Positions 47,301-58,900 of a stretch of 64,000 nt of DNA are shown here, in pieces. A program made the position numbers and the translations under genes. The DNA is from Haliotis asinina (taxonomy: Eukaryota > Mollusca > Gastropoda > Lepetellida > Haliotidae), in the NCBI RefSeq assembly GCF_037392515.1, contig NC_090287.1, forward strand, positions 10,669,501 to 10,733,500, written 5' to 3'. The notes under the pieces were generated by a model, which had not been told where the DNA came from, did not search any database, and saw nothing but the letters and a program-made list of their open reading frames with translations. How positions within the stretch are numbered: the first letter of the stretch is position 1; each line of letters begins with the position of its first letter.

Positions 47301-50300
47301 ATGGTGTATCTCCCAAACGCAACATCCAATGACAATGGAATTTCGCATAATGCATGCCCAGCACGTGCTACACGTGCATACAGAAGTTAACTCCTGTAAA
47401 TGTACTGGAGAAGTCGCAATCACTAATGCAATAGAGATTGGCACTTACTGACAAATGCCTCCAAGGCAGTATCTCGGTGAAGCAACAAAATGGAGAATTG
47501 TGGGGATGATAGAGGGGGGGGACATCATTGTGTGAAGTTGCCCGGCAGATGGATAAATCAAAAAGTGTAATTTCACGCCTGTGGGATAAATACCGTCAAA
47601 CGGGTGGGGTTGCAACGAGACCTGGGCGTGGTAGACCAAAATCAACGACACCACGACAGGATCGTCTAATTACATTAATTGCTCTACGCGATAGGTTTAA
47701 ATCGGCCCCTGCCATCAATAGAGAATTCCGCACACTCACTGGAAGACGCATTTCAACCTCAACCGTTAAAAACCGACTCTATCAAGCTCGTCTGAAAGCA
47801 AGACAGCCTTTTAAGGGTGTCACCCTTTCAGCTCACCATAAGCGCCAAAGATTGGCATGGGCTAGGCAGCATCAGGGACGGGCTATGTGCCACTGGCGTT
47901 ACACCATGTTCTCTGATGAGTCAAGGTTTTGCCCACGATTCAGATAGCAGAAAACGTTGTTGGCGTCGGAGCGGGTAGCGATATGCCACAGCAGCAATTC
48001 TTGACCATGATCGATATGGAGGTGGTAGTGTCATGGTGTGGGGTGAGATTACACATGACAGACGATCAGATTTGGTCATCATTAACGGAGCCATGACTGG
48101 TCAGCGATACGTTGACCAAATATTGCGTCCTGTTGTGGCTCCATTGCCTAGAGTTATCGTTCGAAATTTTGTATTCCAAGATGATAATGCCAGACCACAT
48201 CAGGTCTGAATTGTCTCTGCATATCTCCGACAAGAAGGTATCCAGACATTGGACTGGCCCTTTAAGTCCCCAGACCTGTCCCCAATTGAACATCTCTGGG
48301 ACGTTCTTGGTCGAAGGGTGTACGCCAGGGACCCAGGACCCAGGACCCGCCAACCTGGCCCAGCTTGGTGCAGCTCTCCAAGAGGAATGGCGGGCAATAC
48401 CACGGGCAACCATCCGCAAATTAATTAACAGCATGCCATCAAGGTGCTGTGTATGTGTTGCCCAACATGGTGGACACACCAGATATTTAACTTGACGCCT
48501 AAAATTGATTTACTGGATACTTAAAGCAGTTTCAAATTCACTATTATTTCATTAGTTCCCTTATTTCTTGTCGGTAGTATATAAACAGTCTGTGCACTTT
48601 TTTTGTTAACTTTCAAAATGCATACAAATATGATAATAAACTAATTAGGGTTTCAAGACAAAATATATAGACGCACATTGACTTCGCTATTTTTCAGTCC
48701 TAACAGTTTTTACCACTGGCAGATGATTACCCTTCAAAGAGTTTCATTTGTTTTCATAATAATGAAGTAAAAATGACTTCATCTTCATTTATCAGTCTCT
48801 ACTTAAACTATCAATTGTGCATACAGGTGGTGCAGCAGACGTCACAAACCAGTCGCGAATTCTGGGATATGATCCTGACACATATATAAAAAAAACACTA
48901 ACAAATAAAAGGAACAACCACTCCACTGAAATTGCTCTGCACTGGTGCTCCTTTAAAGGTCACATGTAACAAAATAATCAAACATAATTAAAACACATTT
49001 ATCACTTATTCTTGACATATAATATACATTGCTGCTTTTAAAAAAAACACAAATAAACAAAATTATAAGCGTACAGTCGCGATTCGAAAGTGCAATATTT
49101 TGTACTTGGGCTTACTTCCCCCGAAACGAAGTCCTCGGGAGACCGAACCCAGTCATAGCGGGTGGATGTGCACTCAAATGTAACGACGGTTTCCGATTGG
49201 CTGTTTCATTTGCTGATATGCTGAGGGTTCATTGTGTGTACAGAAAGATGATCTGTTTGATGGGCATTTTAGAAGTATAGCGAGTCACAAGAAAGTAAGT
49301 TTCTTTATGGATAACAACTTCTTTTTGTGTACTTGATGCGTCGTTTAAGTATGGATTCATATACTGTTGTCAAACAAAATCATATACACTAAAAGAAGTC
49401 CATGAAGAATGTGTATAGAGATGTTGGGTTTTGTAAATACATGTTCTCTGATTTTGCGCTCGATCCAATCAAAAATCATATCAGTCTAATAGGCTTTTCT
49501 GCCCAGTGACTGCTGAAGTTGGCTATTCTCTGGTTTTGGACCTTGCGTTGTGTATTTTTTTCATGTGGTTATAATAACTTAGCCAACTTCAAGTAGGTTC
49601 TATGAATCAGGCCTCATTGATGGTAAAACAGAACAAACAGACAAAGGAAACTCAATAATTTATTTATAACAAAATTCCTGAACCTATCCTTACCCACCAA
49701 CCTAACCTAATCTATACCTAACCTAACCACCTAACCCAACTTATGCCTAACCACCTAACCTAACCTATACCTAACAACCTAAGCTGACCCCAAATCCTAC
49801 CAATACATGGCTCTGATTTCAAAGCATATGCCTAAAACAAATAAATATACAACTTCCTGTGGTAAACTAAGAAAAACTTATCTACTTGGTCTGGATCACC
49901 AGGACTCAAACAACTAAAATAGTGGACCAAAAGACAAGGAGTGCTATGTAGCTAGTCCTTTTATAGGGCTAGAGACAGGCAGTGCATGGGCTGCACATGC
50001 AAAGCAGACCACACTAACCTGCTGAGTGTGTTGTGGCTATGCATAACAGCATAGGACAGACCACGGTGATGTCAGTGTTTTGATCACGTGAAGCGCCCGA
50101 GTACTTCCGGTAGGCAGAAGTTAAACATAAACACGAGAGAACCACACAAACTGCATACATTTGATCGTTGACTTTTCATACGTAACAACTCTTCTCGGTC
50201 TGTATTTCTTTTTCTTTTTTTTTTTGTGTGTTGCGTAATGAGATAAGTACACAACCCTTATTTTTCTAAAACATTTGTGCAAAGTATCATATTCACAATA

Positions 50301-52336
50301 TCCAGATTTCATACTTCAGTACTCTGGCCCAATACTGCAAGCCTTCGTTTTTTAAGCAAGAATGTAATGCAAAAACTCCCAAGTGTTTGTCTCGCATTTC
50401 TTTCAAACAATACAAATTTTAAACAAATAATCCCTCACATCCTGTTTCCTTGCTTACATATTGTCCTAAGTCAATGATATAATCAGGAAAGGTGACTAAT
50501 CTGCCTCGCCTGCCAGTCATACATGTTACATAAACACCACTCCAAACCTTCCTTGTCAACTATAACAACACATGCATCTACAGTTCAAAAGTCTTTAAAT
50601 AGCATTGAGTGACCATTTCATCACAGCTTTTCCTATTTATGAACACAGATAAAGAAGTAGCTTTGATCTAAGCTAAGTCTTTAAATGGCATTGAGTTATC
50701 ATGTCATCACATTAATTCCTACTTACAAAAAACACATACAAAAGCAGCCTTGATCTATGCTCATCTCATCAACAGGGTGGTTTCAAAACTTTCCAGACAC
50801 TCTTGTGGTAGGCATCAGCAATATATTCTTTATTCCTAACAATCCAGTATGTAACTTGAACAGTCATCTCACAAACATAATTTTCTCTTAGCAGATATCC
50901 AACAAACATAGAGGTGATTTGCCATCAACACTGTGGCACTGTATAGGAAAAAGGTGTCCACTTTCCACATATTCCTATGCTTTCAGTGACTTGAAGGCTT
51001 TCATAGATTCGAGGGTTAGCTGACCTGGAGTGTCTATCAAATAGAAATAAAATCTTAAGTACATAATCCGACCATTCTTTGCCTTTCACGCAACACCGGT
51101 TGCGATCGTTATCATCAGCCATTGTGGCTTTCTGCCTACCCATGTCTGAGTGAGCGTGGTTTGTGACGTCACTTCCGTAAACATATGGACACTGCTATAG
51201 CCAGGAACACAGTAATAGCCTATATTGAACTATATCCAACCCTAAACTACCACATCAGTATAGATGGTAAACTACTGCGTGGCTGGAATCTGTCATTCGT
51301 CCAAGTACAAAGCTGGACTTGAAACTGACAAGAGTTTGCACCAGTTTCCGTCAGATCCAGTCATCTGAAAAAAATGAATGTTGTTTGTTTGCAACCCATA
51401 GACATAAAAACATGTCATGTGTATCACACGTGTCTAATTACATAATATGGCAGACACGGGACTCGGGTGCACAAGTCATAAATCAACATATTTTCTTTAT
51501 GTTGTATAGTCTGATAGGTGTTAAGTTCAAATTGCACATGGTCAATGATTGAAGCCGTGTACTGCATGTTGTCTTTAGCAGACAGGCAGGCAGACATATA
51601 GGTGTGTATAAACCAGACACTGAGCTTTCTCTGTGACAGAGACTGCTTACCACAATCAACAAGTTTTTCTACGTAATGAGTAGGTAATAAACTTGTTTGT
51701 GTACACAACCAAGATTAGACTACTGCTCACGACCTCAAACGCTGGGCATGCATCCTGTTTCAAGCTCCGCGAACCTATTCACTGAGCATGCGTTAAGGAC
51801 GCAGTGCAGCAAAGCTGTGGAAACCAGTTTTCCCCACAGAGCTGGGGGGAATTTAGTGAAACATTTGAACTCTGATTTCGCGGGCTTTTTTTTCATCGCG
51901 TTTTTTTCAACTTTATGTGTTGAACTGGCATTTTTGATGATTTGTTTCATTAAGTGCATGCCGAAAGGTACCAGAATCTGCAAAGTTGTGTTTTACGTTG
52001 CATGTGACCTTTAAGAAACACCTATCAGTGTGCGTTTCTTTTGCGGCTCAGTATATATTGAGTATATACTGGAGACAGTTTGTCATACTCAAGAGTAATC
52101 TGTGTGAAGAAAAGTTGGTATGGGTTTACTGACCAGTCTGTTCTGATCACTGTCGCCTGAACTCTTGATATAAACACACTGTACGCCAGAGAACTGGTAT
52201 GTCGTTTTTTGAAGGTGAACAGGTGAAATGGGCAATGTAACCCTTTTGTTGTAATAAACTGGTAGTGGTAACTCACCTCTCGTTTCTTGTTTTCTTTGTC
52301 ATCAACTATTATGACACTTTGCTTGTTTTCTGCCAT
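41365..52336 (-). CDS. COX20: COX20, cytochrome c oxidase assembly factor
   Basis: This is a complete 124-residue protein (human 118). Exons are 52336-52277, 43272-43161, 42224-42161 and 41503-41365. All are GT-AG with exact phase closure. COX20 is an inner-mitochondrial-membrane chaperone of the COX2 subunit. The N-terminus MAENKQSVIIVDDKENKKRE is charged. Family landmarks are EIPCFRKSFLVGISSG, a first membrane helix with GLGGGIIYFLLT, and a second helix AFGTYFLGTLGTW ending in the conserved YCRYN. The basic tail then carries KVLYEGTDLERK, matching human KILYEGTHLDPERK. Exon 1 is recognised by phase, donor quality and its charged sequence rather than similarity. Intron 1 is 9 kb and is the main transposon sink of the window. 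The ATG faces CCDC97 across 609 bp. Confidence 0.9.
43395..43530 (+). repeat. Fragment related to the MITE at 15040
   Basis: It shares ACAAGACTCTTAAAATGCAA, GGAAGAAACAGAT and AATTCCTTTGGAAATGTTTC-type blocks with the interior of 15040-15271. The intact terminal inverted repeats are missing. Confidence 0.65.
44080..44520 (+). mobile_element. Decayed Tc1/mariner transposase fragment
   Basis: Translations in several frames show Tc1-type remnants: QDNALAHNMAS (for DNARPH), LSLDLCPIEHL (for SPDLNPIEHLWD), and a downstream LAFQQVCTSVP. Frameshifts and stops interrupt it and no TIRs were found. It is much older than the element at 47227 and lies in COX20 intron 1. Confidence 0.75.
45514..45619 (+). 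mobile_element. SINE-B, short copy with 13-bp TSD
   Basis: A 106-bp 3' piece (GCACCCAGTTGCGCAGGTCA ... GTGCGGCGTAAAACTAAACT plus CACT tail) is flanked by the perfect repeat TCAAAAGGCAGTG at 45501-45513 and 45620-45632. An internal ~28 bp block of the consensus is missing. Confidence 0.9.
46224..46508 (+). repeat. Unclassified dispersed repeat shared with 17.8 kb, copy 2
   Basis: Partner of 17753-18080. CAATGCAATCGTGGAATGTC is identical in both. Divergence elsewhere is moderate, so the family is old. Its class is unknown. Confidence 0.7.
46949..47161 (+). mobile_element. SINE-C with an inverted second copy of its 3' end
   Basis: The tRNA-like head has A box GTGGCAGAGTGGGCTAGG and a perfect B box GAGTTCGAATCCC. 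The body ends TGTACTTTACTAAGAAAG and AATCCCAAATATGACACATG (to 47161). The same 3' end occurs inverted at 46949-46993, so the copy is bracketed by ~43-bp inverted repeats. The tRNA-like part is near 46999-47090. Confidence 0.8.
47227..48584 (+). mobile_element. Tc1-like DNA transposon, nearly whole
   Basis: Terminal inverted repeats TACTACCGACAGAAAATAAG and, at the right, TACTACCGACAAGAAATAAG bound the element in TA-rich flanks. The transposase starts MPPRQYLGEATKWRIVG at 47455. It shifts frame at a G8 run (47513-47520), then continues with a helix-turn-helix, the GRGRP hook and TLTGRRISTSTVKNRL. The DDE triad is visible as FSDESRF, FQDDNARPH and SPDLSPIEHLWD (DD34E type). A second frameshift after DESRF and in-frame stops make it inactive, but the similarity is high, so the insertion is fairly recent. 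It lies in COX20 intron 1. Confidence 0.92.
49685..49790. repeat. Degenerate CCTAA-rich block
   Basis: The motif CCTAA recurs more than a dozen times with CCTAACCTAA and CCACCTAACC runs and interspersed TATA. It resembles a worn interstitial telomere-like tract, or a simple repeat that arose inside the 48957-52010 element. Confidence 0.7.
51264..51368 (+). pseudogene. THAP zinc-finger N-terminal fragment
   Basis: A 34-codon frame reads MVNYCVAGICHSSKY followed by SLHQFPSDP. This matches the start of the C2CH THAP domain (C-x4-C, then the LHxFP motif). The downstream Trp and the C-x2-H half are absent before the stop, and no convincing donor is visible. A divergent open frame (MADDNDRNRCCVKG) starts at 51122 on minus. 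It is probably a remnant of the surrounding transposon's gene. Confidence 0.5.
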
Positions 52337-52945
52337 TACTATTTTTTCGCTGTTTGAAAAACAGAAACAACAGCCGGTTTACACTCCCCAGTTCAATAGC
52401 ATAATAAAGTCATCTTACCAGTCTTGCAAAGCACATTGTTTACGTAAAAGCAAGTGAAGTAAACTGTACTTTCATTGGACCGTCACATTTGTAAAAGAGA
52501 CTGTCATTGGCTAAAATAGATCTATCTCTGTAACCAGGATAAAATTGAGGATTTACCAAAACATGTACTCGTAGTGAAACCTGTAACGAATTGCGAATCA
52601 TTGATAATATCCATTAATTTGTACCAGAGACCATTACAATATCTGATTAGTTTCAGCCTTAATACAAATAGAAGAAAACATAACAATACCCACCAGAAAG
52701 GTTTAACGATTATGAGGCAAAACCCGATGGTGAAGGCGGGATTTCATATCACTCTCCATTTCCTTTTTTCATCATTAAAATTTGAATTGTCCGGATTTTA
52801 AGGGTATCCAAAATGGCGACTTTCATGTTTGTGTTGAATGTGTGGAAGAAAATAGAACGTGGCTAAGACGTATAAGCTTGAATGACAGCGTTGTTAAGTA
52901 TTATTCTTGTATCTGTTGTTACAAGTTTGTTACAGCTAGCTGAAA
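52337..52945. promoter_or_regulatory. Head-to-head COX20/CCDC97 promoter interval
   Basis: 609 bp separate the two divergent start codons. CCAAAATGGCGAC at 52808-52820 is a YY1-type site in the orientation and position (136 bp before the CCDC97 ATG) typical of YY1 promoters. There is no TATA box in an obvious place. Shared regulation is inferred from spacing. Confidence 0.55.
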
Positions 52946-55900
52946 ATGGATGTTGATGACAGTTCTGCAGCATATGCCGATGAGATGATCACTTTGGCAA
53001 CAAATTATGGATTTCGTGATCGTAGTGATCCACCTAATGCTGTTGAAGGTGATAAATGCAGGTTTGATCAGCTGAAATCTAATATGATCTCGCGTGTTGC
53101 TAAGTCGGAGGCTCATTTCAAACACCAACAAAGAGGAGAGCCAGATTTATCACATGAAGAAAAAGTACAAATTGCAAATGAAGTTCTTTCAAAAGGTCCA
53201 GGGAGGTTTTTGGCCCGATTTGGACAGTTTCTTGCAAAAGAGGATGTAGAATATTTTGTTGACTTTAAAGGAGATTATGAGGTTGATTTCTATGTGAAAG
53301 AAATTTTGAAACAACAAGACAAGGTTCACAGCCAAAAAGTTGTAAAAAATCGGCGATATGCGGCAATGCAGGAATTGTTGAGTCAGGGAGATTACTTCAG
53401 TGAAGAGGAAATGAAGTTCCGGGACCCACTGTTGTATGAACAGATGGTTGGCAACTTCCTGACTGAAGAAGAAATACAGAATAAAGTGGATAAAACTGAT
53501 CTGAGGTTCTCTAGTATCCTGCTGAAACACATCGACCAGATAGAGGAAAATGCACTGTATGCCAGACAGAAGGAAGCAGAGGTATACAATTTTGTGGTTT
53601 CACTTTACTTTTTAACTTGCTGCATGCATACTCATGTGACAACAATTAATATCTGATTACATACATCCATTTGCCCATGCTTTGCAATAATTGATGTCCA
53701 ATTTTGGCTGCAGCTGCATTAAAAATCTTGTGTTTTGTTAGTTTTTAGAAGGGAATGCTCAGAGAGATGATAGTGGGAAGATGTGTTTATATACAAAAGC
53801 TTGTTCACATAAAGTAAGCTATGTATTAACTAATCCATGTCTTTGTTTCATAAATGAATTGAGATCACATCTACTCATGATAAACCGATGCATTTGTTTG
53901 GATTTTTGTTTTCTTTGGAGTGTGTTTACTCTATTGGTAAAGCATACAACCAAACCAGAAATATTTTTACACACCTTGCGCATACGCACAGCGAGTTGAA
54001 AACTAATGTGATTGTGAAGCCAATGAATGATCAGTTTCTTTCCTTGAAGAATTTAGACTGCCTCCATGATGTAGTGGTTAGAATTTCCATACAGGGAGTG
54101 GATGGAGTTCAATCCCCAGCCGTGTCAAACCAAAAGACTTTAAAATATGGTACTTGTTGGTCCCTGCCTGGCACTCGTCGTTAATCACGTCAATAGGTAG
54201 AACAAGGGCTGCTTAGCTTGGAGTCAGTGTAATTTGTCTGAGTAGGTTATTTGTGCTTAACTGTGGCATGGTATCTCAGTGAACTAGTACCATTAAACCA
54301 GCTTTAGTCTGGGCTAGTACAAGCAGCCTTACATACAAATGCATGCACATCATCATATGAGCAAAATAATCTTATATGATGATAAACTCCATTTCACCTC
54401 ACCTCCTATAGGAATCTATAAGCTGAACTGATAATACCTGTTCACTGAATTAGTCAGTTTAGGAATTTGATTTCAATATATGATGTAAATGTAATGAAAT
54501 TATAGAGCATACCAACTTTCAACATTAATTACTGCATAAACAGCAAACATACTGAAGTAAATTCTAATTGATATTATATGATAAATACAGTGCACAGTGA
54601 TTTTGCAAAGAGTGCAAACATGTTCTAAAATTGAAAATTTCATAAATTATGTAAAAATAGAATTTTTCACAGACTGCCCATATCGTAAACATAAACAGTG
54701 TGCAAAACAGTATGAAATCAGTGATGTCAATGAGTGCAATAACACAACACAAGCCCACTTGTTAGTGAATGTTACCTCTTTATAGTTTTATGGAAACATT
54801 AATTGCTTTGGTAGCGGTTTGGTTATCATGGTATGTTTTTTTTCCACTAAGCAATGTTGCATTCCTAACTGAAGACTCATGAAGGTCTGGGGTAGAATAG
54901 GCCTTGAACAACCCATGCTTGCCATGAAAGGTGACTTTGCTTGCTGTAGGAGGCATCTAACAGGATCGTGTGGTCAGGCTTACTGACTTGGTTGACACAT
55001 GTCTCCCCATTTGCACGGAGGGATGCTCCTGCTGTTGATCACTGGATTGTCTGGTCCAGGCTTAATTACAGACCACTGCCATATAGCTGGAATATTGCTG
55101 AGTGCTGTGTAAAACTAAACTTACTCACTCCTAACTGAATTTTCACAGTTAATTAACTTGTTTTTTTGTGCATGAATATGTGCGCTTATTTCATTATTTG
55201 GTGTTTTGTGAAGCAAAAATGAAATATCTTCCACAAGAATAACTACCTTCCTTATACATATTAATTGTTGACATGATTGAGAATGTTGCACATCTTTAAG
55301 CACGGGCAAACTGTAGTGCAAATGGAGTTTCGCAGCACAGATAAAATCCCCAGTCTTCTTACATGCAGGCAAAGCGAGAAAAGGTTGGCAACATACATCC
55401 TTCGCTTTGGCTTCCAAAACATTTTTTGTGTCAAAATAGAATATCGAAATGTTGAATAAAATCTATTTTATGTGAGTACTTATTATACAAAGGGTAGAAA
55501 ACCTGAGAGCACAAACAGATGAGGAAATGGCACTGTACCTTCGATGGTGGTGATACTGTATTTTGACATGAAAAATATTTTTCGATCTTAAGTGAGGGAA
55601 GTACGTTTCCAACCTTTGCTCGCATTGCTCACATACAAGAAGACTTGTCATATTCTCTATGGTGCGCAGCCCCATTTGTGCTACAGGCTGCCATTGCTTT
55701 AAGTTACTATCAACTATAATTTACCAATTTAAAAATCGTTAGCTTGATGTTACAGTGACATGTGTTTTTGCACTCGTCAAATTACATCACTATTCATGTT
55801 GTCAATACGTACCTGTAACGATGAAGGGTTTGTTTTCAATTCCTTTGATAAACACACCGTCAACTATGTTGTATTTACTAGTGTTTGGAATTGGTTTAAA

Positions 55901-58900
55901 TCTCATATGTAGTTCATTGCAACCTATGAATCTGATTTATCAGTGGCATTTAGAAGTTGGTGCAGTAATACAGGACAAATCTTATGGATAATGTAGTTTT
56001 GAATTGAGTTGGTTCAGCATGATGATTGCTAGAACAAGCTCTGAAATGTTCTTGAGAAATATATTCCAAATGTTGTTATCCATAAGATGTGTGCTGTATA
56101 ACTGATAAATCATTGAAAATAATTCGCTAGCACCGTATTTTAAATTTCTCAAGTTACGTTTGTTAATGCACAATTAAAAAATATGCAGTTCTTTAGTTTA
56201 GTTTTTCTGCAAACTCCACAAAATGCATTTGTAAATTTCACATCTTTAAAGGATGACTAGTATGATATAAACCATCCTCCATATCTCCAGGGTATACATT
56301 ATGAAAAGTCTCCACTATACCCTGGATGCATCTACGGCCTTAAGCCTGATAAATTTATTACCTCCCTTGGCTGGCTTTTTCTCCAATCAGGTGATTACGC
56401 TGGGAAGTAGAGCGAACCAATCAAAACTCACTTTCACTATTTGAACTATCTAACCGATTAAAACTTAACAACATGAACCATGCACAGGTCATCTGAAAGA
56501 GGCAGAAGGAGTTCTTGCATGTATATACAGAACTCGAGATCTCCAAGGTATACGTTGTATGATTTCCCCCAAGCCTGAGTTGCACTGTGAAGAAACCTTC
56601 GCAGCTGTGACCGCTATCTTTGTTAGCTTTGTTAGCTGATTGGCTACTGTGAGAATGCCGAGCCAACAATGGGAAGTGATAAAATTATCAGGCTGAGCCG
56701 TAGATGCCTCTAGGGTATAGTGGAGACTTTATTGGAACGTATACCTTGGAGATCTCGAGGATGGTTGTAAACATGAATTACCTGGAGTTCACTCATGACT
56801 TGGACTGACTGACTGAGTTTGGTTTTACGCCGCTTTTAGGAATATCCCAGCAACATCACACCAGGGAACACCAGAAATGGGTTTTACACCTCATGACTTG
56901 GAACAAGCTTGTAGTGCTTATGAAATATAACAGACAAAACCAACATGGTGAAAAATATTGTTATTGCAAACAAGTGTTCTAAGATTGTTTGTGTTCAGTT
57001 GTGAGAAAACATGATCAATTGCTTTTTCATTTTGTCACCAGTGACCAATCTTTGATTATTTAAGTTAATCTGACCACTACTATGTTGTATTTACTCTCAG
57101 TGTCATATTCCAGGAATGTCAGGAAGAGGAGGAAGAAGACAGTGAGGAGGAGGAAGGTGAGAATCACTGACAGAATGTCAGGATCCAAACATGCAGTTGG
57201 AATTGTTATTATGGGTGTCCAACATGTTGTGGTTTCCATGGCAACCCTGCTGAAAATGCTTTTCAGTCGTCCGCTTATAAACGAGGGTAACTATTGAGGG
57301 GAAAGCAACTGTTGCAGTAGCAATTATCTTTTGCAACATGCTTTTGTGATAGCTGTTATCTTTTGAGACCAACTACGACATTACTATTGCCATAGTTTTT
57401 TTCTGCTTGAATTGTCTGCATTTATCAACGAAAGTCAAGTCCTAAACTATCATTACTAACACATAATATTGATTCATCAATAGTGTTTTGTTTCTATCAT
57501 CGATTAATTGTTATTGAAGACTCAACATTTGCAATCCATCGTTAGTTTGATGTATCATTACAGCTGTACATAACAAGGTCATTTATGTCTGAACATGCTT
57601 AATGTGTCATTTCATGTTTGAATTCTAGAATGTGCAGTGTTTTTTGTATATTCCTTTTTGTGTGCTAATTACACTATTTGTCAGTGAGAATACATATAAT
57701 TCAGAATGAATCAGGTGAGCTTCAGAACTATTCATGTTGTCAATACGTACCTGTAACGATGAAGGGTTTGTTTTCAATTCCTTTGATAAACACACCGTCA
57801 ACTAATTACACTATTTGTCAGTGAGAATACATATAATTCAGAATGAATCAGGTGAGCTTCAGAACCTGTGGTTTTTATTTCACATAAATGAGGCAATACC
57901 ATATTAACTAAAACATCTATGCATAGTTTTGAGATCTTACTACAATAATCATTATCAATATCACCAGTAAGTGCCAGCCAAATATTATTTATCAAACGTT
58001 TCTCATACCTTGTACACTGTAGGTAGGTATGGTTTGTCTTTGATAATAAACGAATCGAGACATTTGGCATTTCACTGTATTTTGTGATTGTTATTCACAC
58101 GTTTGTTAGAATTGTTAATAATTTGTTGGAGTCTAATGATGATGGCAATAATAAGCATGATAAACCAATTCAATTGTCTAGACGAATCTAGATTAGTGAA
58201 ATGACAACTCAGTTACTATGGTTACAAGATGTGATTTATCATGCTGTCTTACAGAGATGGAGAGTAGTGGGGAAGACGAGGAGGCAGGGTTCGGGCCAGA
58301 AGGAGAAAAGAAACCCAAGATCTCGGATATTGAGAAACAGATGCTGAAGTCAGAGTTTCTGCAGATCATGCAGGAGAGGTTCCTGTCAGGGAAAGACAAG
58401 GACTTTGACTATAGGTAGAACATAATTAGAGGTTATTGATCTTTTGAAGAACTTTATGTTGAAGAAAAAGACAAGTTAAATGATATTTCACCATGGAAGT
58501 GTTTTATGTTTTTGACATGTGTATTTCATATGGTATAAGTTGCTGTTCATAGTTGATGAGTTGTTAAATGTAGAATACACCAATAAAATATGTATTAGGA
58601 GCATTGAATTACACATTTTAGTGGTAATTAGGAAAAGTGATCTTATCTGCAGGTAGACAAGAATGCTGACTTTGTTCATTGACTCTTGAGCCAGGTAAAC
58701 ACGAATGCTGACTTCGTTGTTTGACTCTTCAGCCAGGTAGACAAAAATGCTGACTATGACTCCCTGGATACCTTAGGGAAGGATGAGGAGGAGAGATACT
58801 TTGATGGTGAGGAGCCATTTACAGTGGACTCCCCACTGGGAACAGACTCCCCTCGACTGACTGGCAGTCCACGACCAGTGGATGATGGGGAAATCAAGGA

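Larger units (their letters stand above)
48957..52010. mobile_element. 3-kb TTAA-flanked element with THAP-like exon (Kolobok-like candidate)
   Basis: AGGTCACATGTAAC at the left is mirrored at the right as CATGTGACCT (reverse complement AGGTCACATGCAAC). Both ends abut TTAA (48953-48956 and 52011-52014). Inside lies a THAP-like N-terminus at 51264. TTAA duplication plus THAP is the signature of Kolobok transposons, but no transposase core was recognised, so the copy is incomplete or non-autonomous. It lies in COX20 intron 1, about 270 bp from exon 1. Confidence 0.55.

Noticed and set aside
48066-48495. Two overlapping frames of 127-137 codons, plus and minus
   Set aside because: They lie over the 3' half of the Tc1-like transposase and are shadows of it in other frames.
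51735-52014. Overlapping 82- and 105-codon frames near COX20 exon 1
   Set aside because: They lie in the end of the TTAA-flanked element, have no domain and no splice support.
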